This document shows, piece by piece, positions 23,635 to 30,766 of a stretch of DNA of 32,922 nt. This DNA is from Alphaproteobacteria bacterium (GTDB taxonomy: Bacteria; Pseudomonadota; Alphaproteobacteria; SMXQ01). Made by a program: the position numbers and the translations under genes. Within the stretch, counting starts at the first letter, position 1. Each line of letters starts with the position of its first letter. The notes beneath the pieces are model-generated. The model made no database searches and had not been told where the DNA came from. It was given only the letters and a program-made list of their open reading frames with translations. The stretch spans positions 1 to 32,922 of the forward strand of contig WHSO01000037.1 in assembly GCA_009380075.1 (NCBI GenBank), given 5' to 3'.

Positions 23635-24636
23635 CTACCGGTTTTCCTCGTACTCCAGCACCTGGCCGATGCCGGCGGCGCGCGCCTTGCGTTGCAGCAT
23701 GGCGCACGCGCCCATGTATTCGAGGCTGGTGCCGCCGGACAGGAACAGGGTGATCTCGTCGGCGCCGGTGCGGCCCGGGGCGCGACCCGCCAGCACGTCG
23801 CCGATGCAGCCCCTGACGTGGTCGCGAGTGATCTCGCCGGCGGCGAGCGGGATCAGGATTTCGCCTTTCTCGTTGAACGCCTGGTCGAGGTCGTCGACGA
23901 TAACGCGCCCGCGCCTGAGGGTCTCCGTGTCGATCTCGCGCGCGTCCGGGTAGTGGGCGCCGACGACGCTGCAATGGGTCCCCGGCGCGAGCCATTCGGC
24001 TTTCAGGATCGGCTGTTTCGAATTGGTGATGGTGACGACGATGTCGGCGCCGCGTACCGCTTCTTCCGCGCTGTCCACCGCGCCGGCGTCGAGGCCGGGT
24101 ACCGTTTCGCGTGCCCATGTGGCAAAGGCTTCGCGGTTGTCGTGATTGGGACTGTGGACACGCAGGCTGCGGATATCGCGCAACCGCGCGAGGCCGAGCA
24201 ACTGGGTGCGGGCCTGGGACGCCGAGCCCAGCATGCCGACGCTGTGCGCGTCGGCGCGCGCCATGTGCTTCGCCGCCATCGCCGAGGTCGCGCCGGTCTT
24301 CATCTTGCCGATGACGCTGCCGTGCAGGATGGCCAGCACCTTGCCGCTGTCGCAATCATACAGCGTCACCCACAGGTTCATGCCGCCGTAGCCGCCGGAA
24401 TAGAGCGAGGCGCCCATGACCCGCACGCCTTTCAGGCACCCGCCGCCGATCTTGAGCGATCCCGGGCGCCTGCGTCCCGGCACCTCGACGGTGAAGTTGG
24501 TACGCGGCAGGATGTCGAAATCGCCGCGGCCCTGGTCGGTATAGGCCGCCTCCACCGCGGCGATGTAATCGTCCATGGTGACGACGCCCGTCTCGTGCAT
24601 CCGGGCGATGTCCTTTTCGTTGATGAAGATGGTCAT
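23635..24636 (-). CDS. Ornithine cyclodeaminase / mu-crystallin family protein
   Basis: The 333-residue protein begins MTIFINEKDIARMHETGVVTMDDYIAAVE and has the family core: LKIGGGCLKG with the substrate Lys, KTGATSAMAAKHMARAD, the Rossmann turn VGMLGSASQARTQLLGL, and ADIVVTITNSKQPIL. Members act as NAD(P)-dependent cyclodeaminases, alanine dehydrogenases or imine reductases; substrate cannot be assigned. The frame stays open antisense to the next two genes, but the ATG at 24636 matches family length (about 320-340 residues). It is divergent from the glutaminase gene, with 87 bases between starts. Confidence 0.88.
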   Translation of the reverse strand: MTIFINEKDIARMHETGVVTMDDYIAAVEAAYTDQGRGDFDILPRTNFTVEVPGRRRPGSLKIGGGCLKGVRVMGASLYSGGYGGMNLWVTLYDCDSGKVLAILHGSVIGKMKTGATSAMAAKHMARADAHSVGMLGSASQARTQLLGLARLRDIRSLRVHSPNHDNREAFATWARETVPGLDAGAVDSAEEAVRGADIVVTITNSKQPILKAEWLAPGTHCSVVGAHYPDAREIDTETLRRGRVIVDDLDQAFNEKGEILIPLAAGEITRDHVRGCIGDVLAGRAPGRTGADEITLFLSGGTSLEYMGACAMLQRKARAAGIGQVLEYEENR

Positions 24637-24723
24637 GGGGCGCTGCCTCGTTCCTTCCCGTGTTTCGTGGCACAATAAACACTGGCTCATCGCCCCGCCA
24701 GCGGGTGCAGGAAGGATGGAGTA

Positions 24724-25635
24724 TTGGACTATCAGGCCGTCATCGACGGAATCGCCGAGGAAGTTCGCCCGCTGTTCGCGCGCGGGCGGGTGGCCGCCTA
24801 CATCCCCGCGCTCGCCGCGGTGCCGCGCGATCGCTTCGCCATGGCGGTGCTGACCGCCGACGGCGCGCTCGCGACCACCGGCTGCGCCGGGGAGCCGTTC
24901 TCGATCCAGAGCATCTCCAAGATCTTCACCCTGACGCTGGCGCTGCGCCATGTCGGCGAGAAACTGTGGAAGCGGGTGGGGCGGGAGCCCTCGGGCAGCG
25001 CCTTCAATTCGCTCGTCCAGCTCGAATACGAACACGGCATCCCGCGCAACCCGTTCATCAACTCCGGCGCCCATGTGGTCACCGACTCGCTGATGCAGGA
25101 GCGCCCCTACGCCAGGGACACGCTGCTCGCCTTCGTGCGCGAGCTCTCGGGCAACGACGCCGTCGCCTTTGACGAGACGGTGGCCCGCTCCGAGGCCGAG
25201 ACCGGTGACCGCAACCGCTCGCTCGCCTATTTCCTCAAGGCCGAAGGCAACCTCACCGGCGACGTCGACGCGGTGCTCGACGTCTATTTCCACCAGTGCG
25301 CATTGGCGATGAGCTGCGTCGATCTCGTCCGCGCTATCGCCTTCCTCGCCCGTGGCGGCCGCGGCGTCGACGGCGCGCGCGTCGTCTCCGCCGGGCAGGC
25401 CAAGCGCATCAACGCGCTGATGCAGACCTGCGGCACCTACGACGCCGCCGGGGAGATGGCCTTCCGCCTCGGCATCCCGGCCAAGAGCGGCGTCGGCGGC
25501 GGTATCGTCGCGGTGGTGCCGGGAAAGCTCTCCATCGCCGTGTGGTCGCCGGCGCTGGACAAGACGGGCAATTCGCTGGCCGGCGTCCGCGCGCTGGAAC
25601 TGTTCACCGGCCGCACCGGCCTGACGGTGTTCTGA
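24724..25635 (+). CDS. glsA: Glutaminase
   Basis: The 303-residue protein is a complete serine-dependent beta-lactamase-fold glutaminase, which hydrolyses L-glutamine to glutamate and ammonia. The catalytic S63-x2-K66 lies in GEPFSIQSISKIFTL; NPFINSGAHVVTDSL, NRSLAYFLKAEGNL and AKSGVGGGIVAVVPGKLSIAVWSPALDKTGNS are further family blocks. Length is as expected. The start appears to be TTG at 24724, preceded by AGGAAGG; the nearby ATG at 24716 is out of frame. It sits beside other genes for nitrogen compounds (cyclodeaminase, amidase). Confidence 0.93.
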   Translation: MDYQAVIDGIAEEVRPLFARGRVAAYIPALAAVPRDRFAMAVLTADGALATTGCAGEPFSIQSISKIFTLTLALRHVGEKLWKRVGREPSGSAFNSLVQLEYEHGIPRNPFINSGAHVVTDSLMQERPYARDTLLAFVRELSGNDAVAFDETVARSEAETGDRNRSLAYFLKAEGNLTGDVDAVLDVYFHQCALAMSCVDLVRAIAFLARGGRGVDGARVVSAGQAKRINALMQTCGTYDAAGEMAFRLGIPAKSGVGGGIVAVVPGKLSIAVWSPALDKTGNSLAGVRALELFTGRTGLTVF

Positions 25636-25701
25636 CCGTCGCGCCCTTGCGCCCGTGGCGCTTCGGGCGGACAATCGCCGCATCACGACAGGGAATCCGT
25701 C

Positions 25702-26889
25702 ATGAGCCACGTCCCGCCGACCCGCGACGACATCCTCGCCTCCGCTACCGCGAGCGCGCTGCCACCCGATAATGACACCGCGGACACGCGGCTGCGCCAC
25801 CATTTCCAGGCGATGGCCCACATGAACCGCGTCTTCGCCATCCGCGGCGGCGAGAAGGTGGTGCTGCTGACCGACCCGTTGCTCGACCGCCGGGTGGTCG
25901 ATGCGGTCTCCGGCATCGCCGCGGCGCGCGGCGCGACGGTGCGCGAATTCATGGCGCCGACGACGCAACTGACCGATTACCCGCCCGAGGCCGCGGCCCT
26001 GGTCGAGGATGCCGATTTCGTCATGGCGACGTGGTACGCCTCGGTCAATGCGCCGCTGTTCCTGCGCCTGCGCAAGGAGCGCGGCCAGCGCTGGGTCAAG
26101 ATCACCTATTTCCGCAATCTCGACCTCTTGGACACGCCCCAGGGCCGCTTCCCGCCGGAACTGGTGGGCGAGATCACCCGCGCCAATGCCGCCCTGTTCC
26201 CGCGCGGGCAGGCCTTCGACATGCGGTTCTCGGACCCCCGCGGCTCCGACGTGACGATCAGGTTCACGCCGGAGATGGTGTCCAACATGCTCGACACCAA
26301 CCGCTGGCGCGGCTCGACACTGGCGGAGGAACCCGGCTGCTACGTCCACTATCTGCCCGCCCACGGGCCCAACATCTACGACCGCGAGGCGTTCAGGCGC
26401 GAAAAGGGCGCGGTCGCGGAAATGGAGGGCATCCTCTATCCGCAATGGGCCATCGGGTTCCGGGACCCCTTCGCCGAGAAGATCGGCATCGAGTGGAAGG
26501 ATACCGAGGTGGTGAAGGTCCACGGCCGCTCGCGCGAGGCGGACGTGCTGCGCGAGATGATCACCGGCGCCAGGCTCACCGAGCTCGGCTGCGGCCACAA
26601 CCCCAAGGCGCCACGCTTCACCGCCTATCCGGCCGGGCCCAATTCCGCCGGCGCGCTGCACTGGGGCGTCAACTACGCGAAGCCGTCGAGCTACCTGCGC
26701 CGCACCGTGCCCAACTGGGAAGAGCCGCCCCTGCACCAGGACCTCGCCACCTTCGACACCACGGTGAAGCTCGGCAACGTGCCGCTCATCGACAACGGCT
26801 TCCTCATGGCGCTGCGCGCGCCCCGGGTGGTTGAGGCGGCGCGCCGCTACGGCGACCCGGTGGACCTGCTCGAAAGCTTCGTGGAGTAG
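25702..26889 (+). CDS. M29/NicX-like metalloenzyme
   Basis: The 395-residue protein resembles the M29 leucyl aminopeptidase-like family, which also contains the Fe(II) enzyme 2,5-dihydroxypyridine 5,6-dioxygenase (NicX). Visible features are an N-terminal sensing/Rossmann-like part (RGGEKVVLLTDPLLDRRVVDAV), and in the C-terminal half ELGCGHNPKAP (H299), GALHWGVN (H320) and LHQDLATFD (H345-x-D347). NicX binds iron through two His and one Asp in an H...HxD order, so H299 and H345/D347 are candidate ligands; this is inference. A near-identical copy of its last 45 codons plus the stop lies at 28105-28242. Confidence 0.75.
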   Translation: MSHVPPTRDDILASATASALPPDNDTADTRLRHHFQAMAHMNRVFAIRGGEKVVLLTDPLLDRRVVDAVSGIAAARGATVREFMAPTTQLTDYPPEAAALVEDADFVMATWYASVNAPLFLRLRKERGQRWVKITYFRNLDLLDTPQGRFPPELVGEITRANAALFPRGQAFDMRFSDPRGSDVTIRFTPEMVSNMLDTNRWRGSTLAEEPGCYVHYLPAHGPNIYDREAFRREKGAVAEMEGILYPQWAIGFRDPFAEKIGIEWKDTEVVKVHGRSREADVLREMITGARLTELGCGHNPKAPRFTAYPAGPNSAGALHWGVNYAKPSSYLRRTVPNWEEPPLHQDLATFDTTVKLGNVPLIDNGFLMALRAPRVVEAARRYGDPVDLLESFVE

Positions 26890-26907
26890 GCCGGCGGGGA
26901 GTCATGA

Positions 26908-27279
26908 TTAGCGGGATTGCCTGTGCAACTCCCGAGCCTTCGAGAGCATACACCGATACGGCTCGTGGGTCGGATACGCTTCCACCATTGTGGCGATGGC
27001 GTCAATATCGCCCGTAATGATGTACCAGAGCTGGTCCTTCCTGAAATCCAGCCCACGGGTAATCATCTCTCGGGGCACAAGACCTTCTTGGCATTGAAGG
27101 GCGATCGCGCGGCGCTGCAGTTGCTCTTGAGTGAGGCACGTGGGGGCAGAGTTCTCACCCCACAGGCCGATGTACAAACAAGGTACGATGGGAGGGATGT
27201 CGTCGGCTGCCGATATGATGGAGGAAAAGGAAAGAACAGACACGGCAACCATCACCAATCGTACGAATACGTTCGTCAT
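26908..27279 (-). CDS. Unknown secreted 123-residue protein
   Basis: I do not recognise this protein. It has a clear signal peptide (MTNVFVRLVMVAVSVLSFSSIISA, cut near residue 24) and a mature part of about 100 residues with four cysteines (CLYIG, CLTQ, CQEG, RCML) that could form two disulfides. Base composition is lower in GC than neighbouring genes, in keeping with acquired DNA. Its ATG overlaps the stop of the gene upstream by four bases (ATGA), so the two are probably translated together. It ends 18 bases from the convergent M29-like gene. Confidence 0.55.
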   Translation of the reverse strand: MTNVFVRLVMVAVSVLSFSSIISAADDIPPIVPCLYIGLWGENSAPTCLTQEQLQRRAIALQCQEGLVPREMITRGLDFRKDQLWYIITGDIDAIATMVEAYPTHEPYRCMLSKARELHRQSR

Positions 27280-27578
27280 GCCTCGTGCTCCGGTTCAGAC
27301 GAGGCGCGAGATACTGAGTCCAGCGTCTCGATTGCCTCAAAGTCGACACCAATTGTCTGGCAATGGAGTTCCAGTTGATCCCTCACAGCGGTTTGTGTCT
27401 CGGAGGAACAGGTGTTACGGACCGTATTCAGGATAAACAGTATCGCACCTTCTTTTGGTCCCAGACCAAGTGCTCGTGCCATATGCGAAAATTGATCGCC
27501 TAATAGCCTTAGTTCCCCCGTATCTCTCAATACGTTTGCTGCTTTGACGTGATATCGCATTCGCGTGTTGTAGAACAT
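27276..27578 (-). CDS. Unknown 100-residue protein
   Basis: No family is recognised. The product is soluble and mostly helical by eye (LRLLGDQFSHMARALGLGPKEGAILFILNTVRN), with two cysteines and an acidic tail. It has a CGGAGATG-type ribosome-binding site and AT-richer codon use than the surrounding catabolic genes. The four-base overlap with the secreted protein downstream suggests a two-gene unit, perhaps an effector and partner or a small accessory pair; nothing in the sequence decides this. Confidence 0.5.
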   Translation of the reverse strand: MFYNTRMRYHVKAANVLRDTGELRLLGDQFSHMARALGLGPKEGAILFILNTVRNTCSSETQTAVRDQLELHCQTIGVDFEAIETLDSVSRASSEPEHEA

Positions 27579-27708
27579 GTGGCATCTCCGTGAGCCGCCA
27601 AAACGCTACAACGTTACAATTCTTCAGTGGTCGCCCCATACGTCCTCAGCCCGAAAGCCTTGCCCCCGCGCGGCAATTTCTCGCGTATTGCAAATCGCTC
27701 GTGCGTGA

Positions 27709-27975
27709 TCACGCCGAGTCTATCTTCTCCGCCAGCCAGACCTTGATGAGGGATTGGTAGGGGACGTCGCGCTTGTTGGCGGCGATCTTGATCCGCTCCA
27801 GCAGATTGACCGGCAGGCGCAGGGAGATCGCCCTGGTCGAAGGCTTGAGGTTGGGAAAACGGCCCCGCTCGGACTTGCGCCAGTTGACGTAGTCGGTCGA
27901 GTCGCGGGATTCCCAGAAGCGCCGTTCCTCGGCTTCGCTCCTGAACGCCGGAAGCGGCTTACGTTTCCTTGTCAT
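27709..27975 (-). CDS. CopG-type (BrnA-like) antitoxin
   Basis: The 88-residue protein has the layout of CopG-family antitoxins of BrnT-like toxins: a basic start, the linker EAEERRFWESRDSTDYVNWRKSERGRFPNLKPS, and a C-terminal ribbon-helix-helix DNA-binding unit, TRAISLRLPVNLLERIKIAANKRDVPYQSLIKVWLAEKI. It should bind its own promoter and neutralise the toxin. Its start overlaps by 17 bases the end of a toxin remnant in another frame, the usual toxin-antitoxin gene order for this family. The toxin is truncated, so the antitoxin is an orphan here. Confidence 0.85.
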   Translation of the reverse strand: MTRKRKPLPAFRSEAEERRFWESRDSTDYVNWRKSERGRFPNLKPSTRAISLRLPVNLLERIKIAANKRDVPYQSLIKVWLAEKIDSA

Positions 27976-28033
27976 AGATCGCTTGCTCCTTGCGATGCAT
28001 GTGCCGGGCGGAAATGACGTGAATCTTCGTTTC
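27959..28033 (-). pseudogene. C-terminal remnant of a BrnT-like toxin
   Basis: The frame overlapping the antitoxin start reads ETKIHVISARHMHRKEQAI then YDKET and stop. ISAR followed by a basic helix and a tyrosine near the end is typical of the C-terminus of BrnT ribonuclease toxins. Upstream the frame runs straight into the amidase fragment, so about three quarters of the toxin, including its catalytic part, is gone. The call rests on 24 codons and on position. Confidence 0.6.
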
Positions 28034-28104
28034 TATAGGAATAGACCCCCGGCGAACCCTTCGTCCAGCGCTAGAGCCGCCGCCACCAGCTCTGCCTCGC
28101 CGCC
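28033..28104 (-). pseudogene. Amidase C-terminal fragment
   Basis: Read on the minus strand this gives EAELVAAALALDEGFAGG followed by LFL and stop, which aligns with the last residues of the complete amidase at 28374-29753 (EADLMAAALALDEGFADGRF). The two differ at several codons, mostly silent or conservative. The fragment is fused head-on at about 28098-28104, through the shared bases CTCGCC, to a fragment of the M29-like gene. It is the end of a second, now deleted amidase gene. Confidence 0.82.
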
Positions 28105-28242
28105 TTCGACACCACGGTGAAGCTCGGCAACGTGCCGCTCATCGACAACGGCTTCCTCATGGCGCTGCGCGCGCCGCAAGTGGTGGAAGCCGCGCGCCGC
28201 TACGGCGACCCGATGGACCTGCTCGAAAGCTTCGTGGAGTAG
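28105..28242 (+). pseudogene. M29/NicX-like C-terminal fragment
   Basis: These 138 bases match 26752-26889, the last 45 codons and stop of the M29-like gene, with about seven substitutions. Most changes are silent; R to Q and V to M are the amino-acid changes. The frame and stop are preserved. The silent bias means the source copy was under selection before it was cut, so it is the end of a second gene rather than a fresh local duplication. Confidence 0.88.
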
Positions 28243-28263
28243 GGGGCAAAAGCGTGTTGCCCC
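28243..28263. terminator. Stem-loop between convergent gene ends
   Basis: GGGGCAA and TTGCCCC pair perfectly around a seven-base loop, directly after the stop of the M29-like fragment. Without a T run, termination is only possible. It may have ended the second M29-like gene. Confidence 0.35.
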
Positions 28264-28273
28264 AATGTTGAAA

Positions 28274-28337
28274 CGTCATGCCCCGCGCAGGCGGGGCATC
28301 CACTCGGTGGATCGCCCGGATAAACCGGGCGATGACG
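28274..28337. repeat. Paired-palindrome intergenic element (REP-like)
   Basis: Two perfect nine-base stems lie side by side: ATGCCCCGC/GCGGGGCAT at 28278-28299 with a four-base loop, and ATCGCCCGG/CCGGGCGAT at 28311-28333 with a five-base loop. The whole is bracketed by CGTCAT at 28274 and its complement ATGACG ending at 28337. This form, a GCCCCGC hairpin followed by a second GC-rich hairpin ending in GATGACG, resembles dispersed extragenic palindromes of Alphaproteobacteria. It lies between convergent genes, where it may also stop transcription from both sides. Confidence 0.6.
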
Positions 28338-28373
28338 AATCAGTAAATTGATTCAACCCGTGGCAAACGTGCT

Positions 28374-29753
28374 CTAGAACCGTCCGTCGGCAAACCCTTC
28401 GTCCAGCGCCAGCGCCGCCGCCATCAGGTCCGCCTCGCCGCGGGCGAAGCCCTGCATTTCGAGGCCCAGCGGCATGCCGTCCACCGCCATAAGCGGCAGG
28501 CTGACCACCGGGTTGCCCGCCAGCGACGAGCCCCATTGATAGACCGAGGAGCCGGTATCCCCGGTGCCCATCGGCGCCGGGCCGGTCGCCGACGGCGTGA
28601 AGAGGAAGAGCCAGTCGGCGCGGCAGGAGTCCAGCATCGCCCGGAAGGCGTCACGGAAGGCAAGCGCCTCGTGATATTCCGCCCGCGTCGCCGCGCCGCG
28701 TTCGAGCCCGCGCGCCACCACGCGTTCGGAATAGGCGCCGGTGGGCGCGGCTTTTTCCTGCTCCAGGTACATGATCAGCGGCCAGCGCGATTCGTAATCG
28801 GCGATGACATCGAGGGCCAGGGCGGCGGCGTCGAGGTCGCGGGCCAGGGCGCGAGTACCGGGCAGTTCGTCCGCCCCGGCGACGGTGACGCCGGCGCGTG
28901 CGAGCCCGTCGATGAGCGCATCGAAGGCCGCGCGCGTCGCGCCGTCGGTCCTGTCCCAGCCCGTGGCGGTCAGGCGCACCAGCATCTTCGGCATGAGCGC
29001 AGGCGGCGGTTCCGCCGGGCCGTCCATGCCGCGGTGGCCGGGGTGCGGCCCCGCCACGTCGGAGAGATAGCGCGCGACGGCCCAGGCGTCGCCCGGCCGG
29101 TGCGCCAGCACGCCGACATGAGTGTTTGTCTCCTGCCCGCCGCCGTCGCCGCCGCGGTGGATGGTGCCGTGACCCGGCTTGAAGGCGGAGCAGCCGCAGA
29201 AACTCGCCGGGCGGGTGAGCGAGCCCTTGCCCTGGGTGCCGATGGCGACGGGCACCATCCCGGCGCCCACCTCCGCGGCCGAGCCCGACGACGACCCGCC
29301 CGGCGAGCGCGCCGCGTCCCACGGGTTGGTGGTGGCGGCGGGCTGGCCGAAGCCGAGCTCGGGCAAGGTGGTCTTGCCGAGGATGACGGCGCCGCCCTTG
29401 CGCAGCGCATGGACGATAGCCGCGTCGCGCCAGGCCACCTGCGCTTTCTTTGGAATGCCCCATGTGGTGGGCAGGCCCGCGACCTCGAAGATATCCTTGA
29501 GCGCGACCGGCAGCCCGTCGACCGGCGACAGCGGGCTACCCTGCCGGTAGCGCGCGGCGGCGGCATCGGCGGCGGCGCTGGCGCCCTCCGTGTCGAGAAC
29601 GGTGAAGGCGCGCACCTCGTTCTCGCGCGCTGCGATGACGGCGAGATGGCGTTCGAGATAATCGCGCGGCGTGTCGCGCCCGGCGAGAAAATCATCCCGC
29701 GCCGCGAGGAAGCCGCCCCCGCGCGGGGCGCGCGGGTCATAGGGCGCGGTCAC
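28374..29753 (-). CDS. Amidase signature family protein
   Basis: The 459-residue protein has the amidase-signature core: catalytic Lys in PVALKDIFEV, the Gly/Ser loop SPGGSSSGSAAEVGAGMVPVA with the cis-Ser, and the nucleophile region GTQGKGSLTRPASFCG. In the last motif the usual GTxTGGS-type residues before the nucleophile Ser are replaced by QGK, so activity or specificity may be unusual. I chose the GTG at 29753, which overlaps the SDR stop as GTGA; an ATG 33 bases upstream would overlap the SDR gene more. The same operon encodes an SDR, and a fragment of a second copy lies at 28033-28104. Confidence 0.87.
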   Translation of the reverse strand: MTAPYDPRAPRGGGFLAARDDFLAGRDTPRDYLERHLAVIAARENEVRAFTVLDTEGASAAADAAAARYRQGSPLSPVDGLPVALKDIFEVAGLPTTWGIPKKAQVAWRDAAIVHALRKGGAVILGKTTLPELGFGQPAATTNPWDAARSPGGSSSGSAAEVGAGMVPVAIGTQGKGSLTRPASFCGCSAFKPGHGTIHRGGDGGGQETNTHVGVLAHRPGDAWAVARYLSDVAGPHPGHRGMDGPAEPPPALMPKMLVRLTATGWDRTDGATRAAFDALIDGLARAGVTVAGADELPGTRALARDLDAAALALDVIADYESRWPLIMYLEQEKAAPTGAYSERVVARGLERGAATRAEYHEALAFRDAFRAMLDSCRADWLFLFTPSATGPAPMGTGDTGSSVYQWGSSLAGNPVVSLPLMAVDGMPLGLEMQGFARGEADLMAAALALDEGFADGRF

Positions 29754-30643
29754 GTGGCGGCGGGAACGCCCGCGAGCGGTTCCCATCCCGCCATCAGCTC
29801 GCGCTTGCGCCGCGGCCTGGGGAAGATCGCCAGCGTGCGGCAGCGCTCGATCGCCTCCTCGACGGGCAGGGATGCGTCCCAGCCGCGCGCGTCGAAACGG
29901 CAGCCCGAGTATCGCGCCGAGGCGTCCGACGCCAGCGCCGCAGCGAGCGGCGCGATGGCTTCCGGCTCGTACACCATGCGGCCCGCCTTGCGCGCCGATT
30001 CCACCGCGCCCGGGCGCGAGAAGGTCGTCGCGGTGAAGCCGCCGGGCAGGAGGGTATTGACGGTGACGCCGGTGCCGAGGAAATCCTGCGCCCAGCTTAT
30101 GGTCATCGCCTCGACCGCCGCCTTGGACGGGCCGTAGGGCGAATTGCGTCCCTCGTGCATGGAATCGGCGCTCTTGGAAATGTTGATGACGCGGCCCCAG
30201 CCCGCGGCGATCAGATGCGGCGCCGCCGCCTTGGCCATGTGGAACGGGCCGTTGATGTTGACCGCCATGACCTTTTCCCAGCCGTCGGAGAGGTCTTTCC
30301 AGAACGGCCCGCGCGCGCCTTCGGGCTGGGCGTTCTTCATGCCGAGCCCGGCGTTGTTGACGAGGATGTGCAGCGCACCGAACCGTGCCACCGCCTGTTC
30401 CACCGCCGCGGCGCAGGCGCTCGCGTCGCGCACGTCGGCGGTGACGGCGAGACCGGTATCCTTCCGTCCGCTCAGGCGGTCGATCTCGTCCGCCGTCTCC
30501 CGGATCTCGTCGGGCGAGGAACCGGAGGTGACGCAGATTCCCGCCGCGCCGGCCTCGGCGAAGGCGCGGGCCATGGCGCGGCCCATGCCGCGGCCGCCGC
30601 CGGTGATGATGGCGAATTTCCCTTCGAGCAGTTTTCCGTTCAT
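29750..30643 (-). CDS. Short-chain dehydrogenase/reductase
   Basis: The 297-residue protein is a classical SDR with the cofactor motif TGGGRGMGRA (residues 14-23), NNAG (96-99), N129 in AVNI, and the catalytic serine in NISKSADS with Y170-x3-K174 (SPYGPSKAAVEAM). GRGMGRA and the lack of an acidic residue at the end of beta 2 (GICVTSGSSPDE) suggest NADP over NAD, tentatively. A 40-residue C-terminal extension rich in Arg and Pro follows the core. It is the first gene of the unit with the amidase and is divergent from the hydroxyacid dehydrogenase gene. Confidence 0.9.
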   Translation of the reverse strand: MNGKLLEGKFAIITGGGRGMGRAMARAFAEAGAAGICVTSGSSPDEIRETADEIDRLSGRKDTGLAVTADVRDASACAAAVEQAVARFGALHILVNNAGLGMKNAQPEGARGPFWKDLSDGWEKVMAVNINGPFHMAKAAAPHLIAAGWGRVINISKSADSMHEGRNSPYGPSKAAVEAMTISWAQDFLGTGVTVNTLLPGGFTATTFSRPGAVESARKAGRMVYEPEAIAPLAAALASDASARYSGCRFDARGWDASLPVEEAIERCRTLAIFPRPRRKRELMAGWEPLAGVPAAT

Positions 30644-30683
30644 CGGCTATCCCTTTCGCGGCCGAGCTATCGCCGCCCTGTCG

Positions 30684-30712
30684 TTGATCTCACTTTAATG
30701 AAGCCCTAGAAC
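30684..30712 (+). promoter_or_regulatory. Possible promoter of the hydroxyacid dehydrogenase operon
   Basis: TTGATC and TAGAAC are 17 bases apart in the 123-base divergent gap, about 54 bases before the downstream start. On the other strand TTGTTC-17-TAAAGT overlaps the same bases and could serve the SDR gene, so the two promoters may be mutually exclusive. Both are weak matches. Confidence 0.3.
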
Positions 30713-30766
30713 AGGAACAATCGGAACCGCGCCGGGGCAACCGGCCTGTGCAGGGAAGGGAACGCG

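Noticed and set aside
24637-26736. Upstream extension of the ornithine cyclodeaminase frame to more than 1000 codons
   Set aside because: The extension is antisense to the glutaminase and M29-like genes and has no family sequence; the normal family start is the ATG at 24636.
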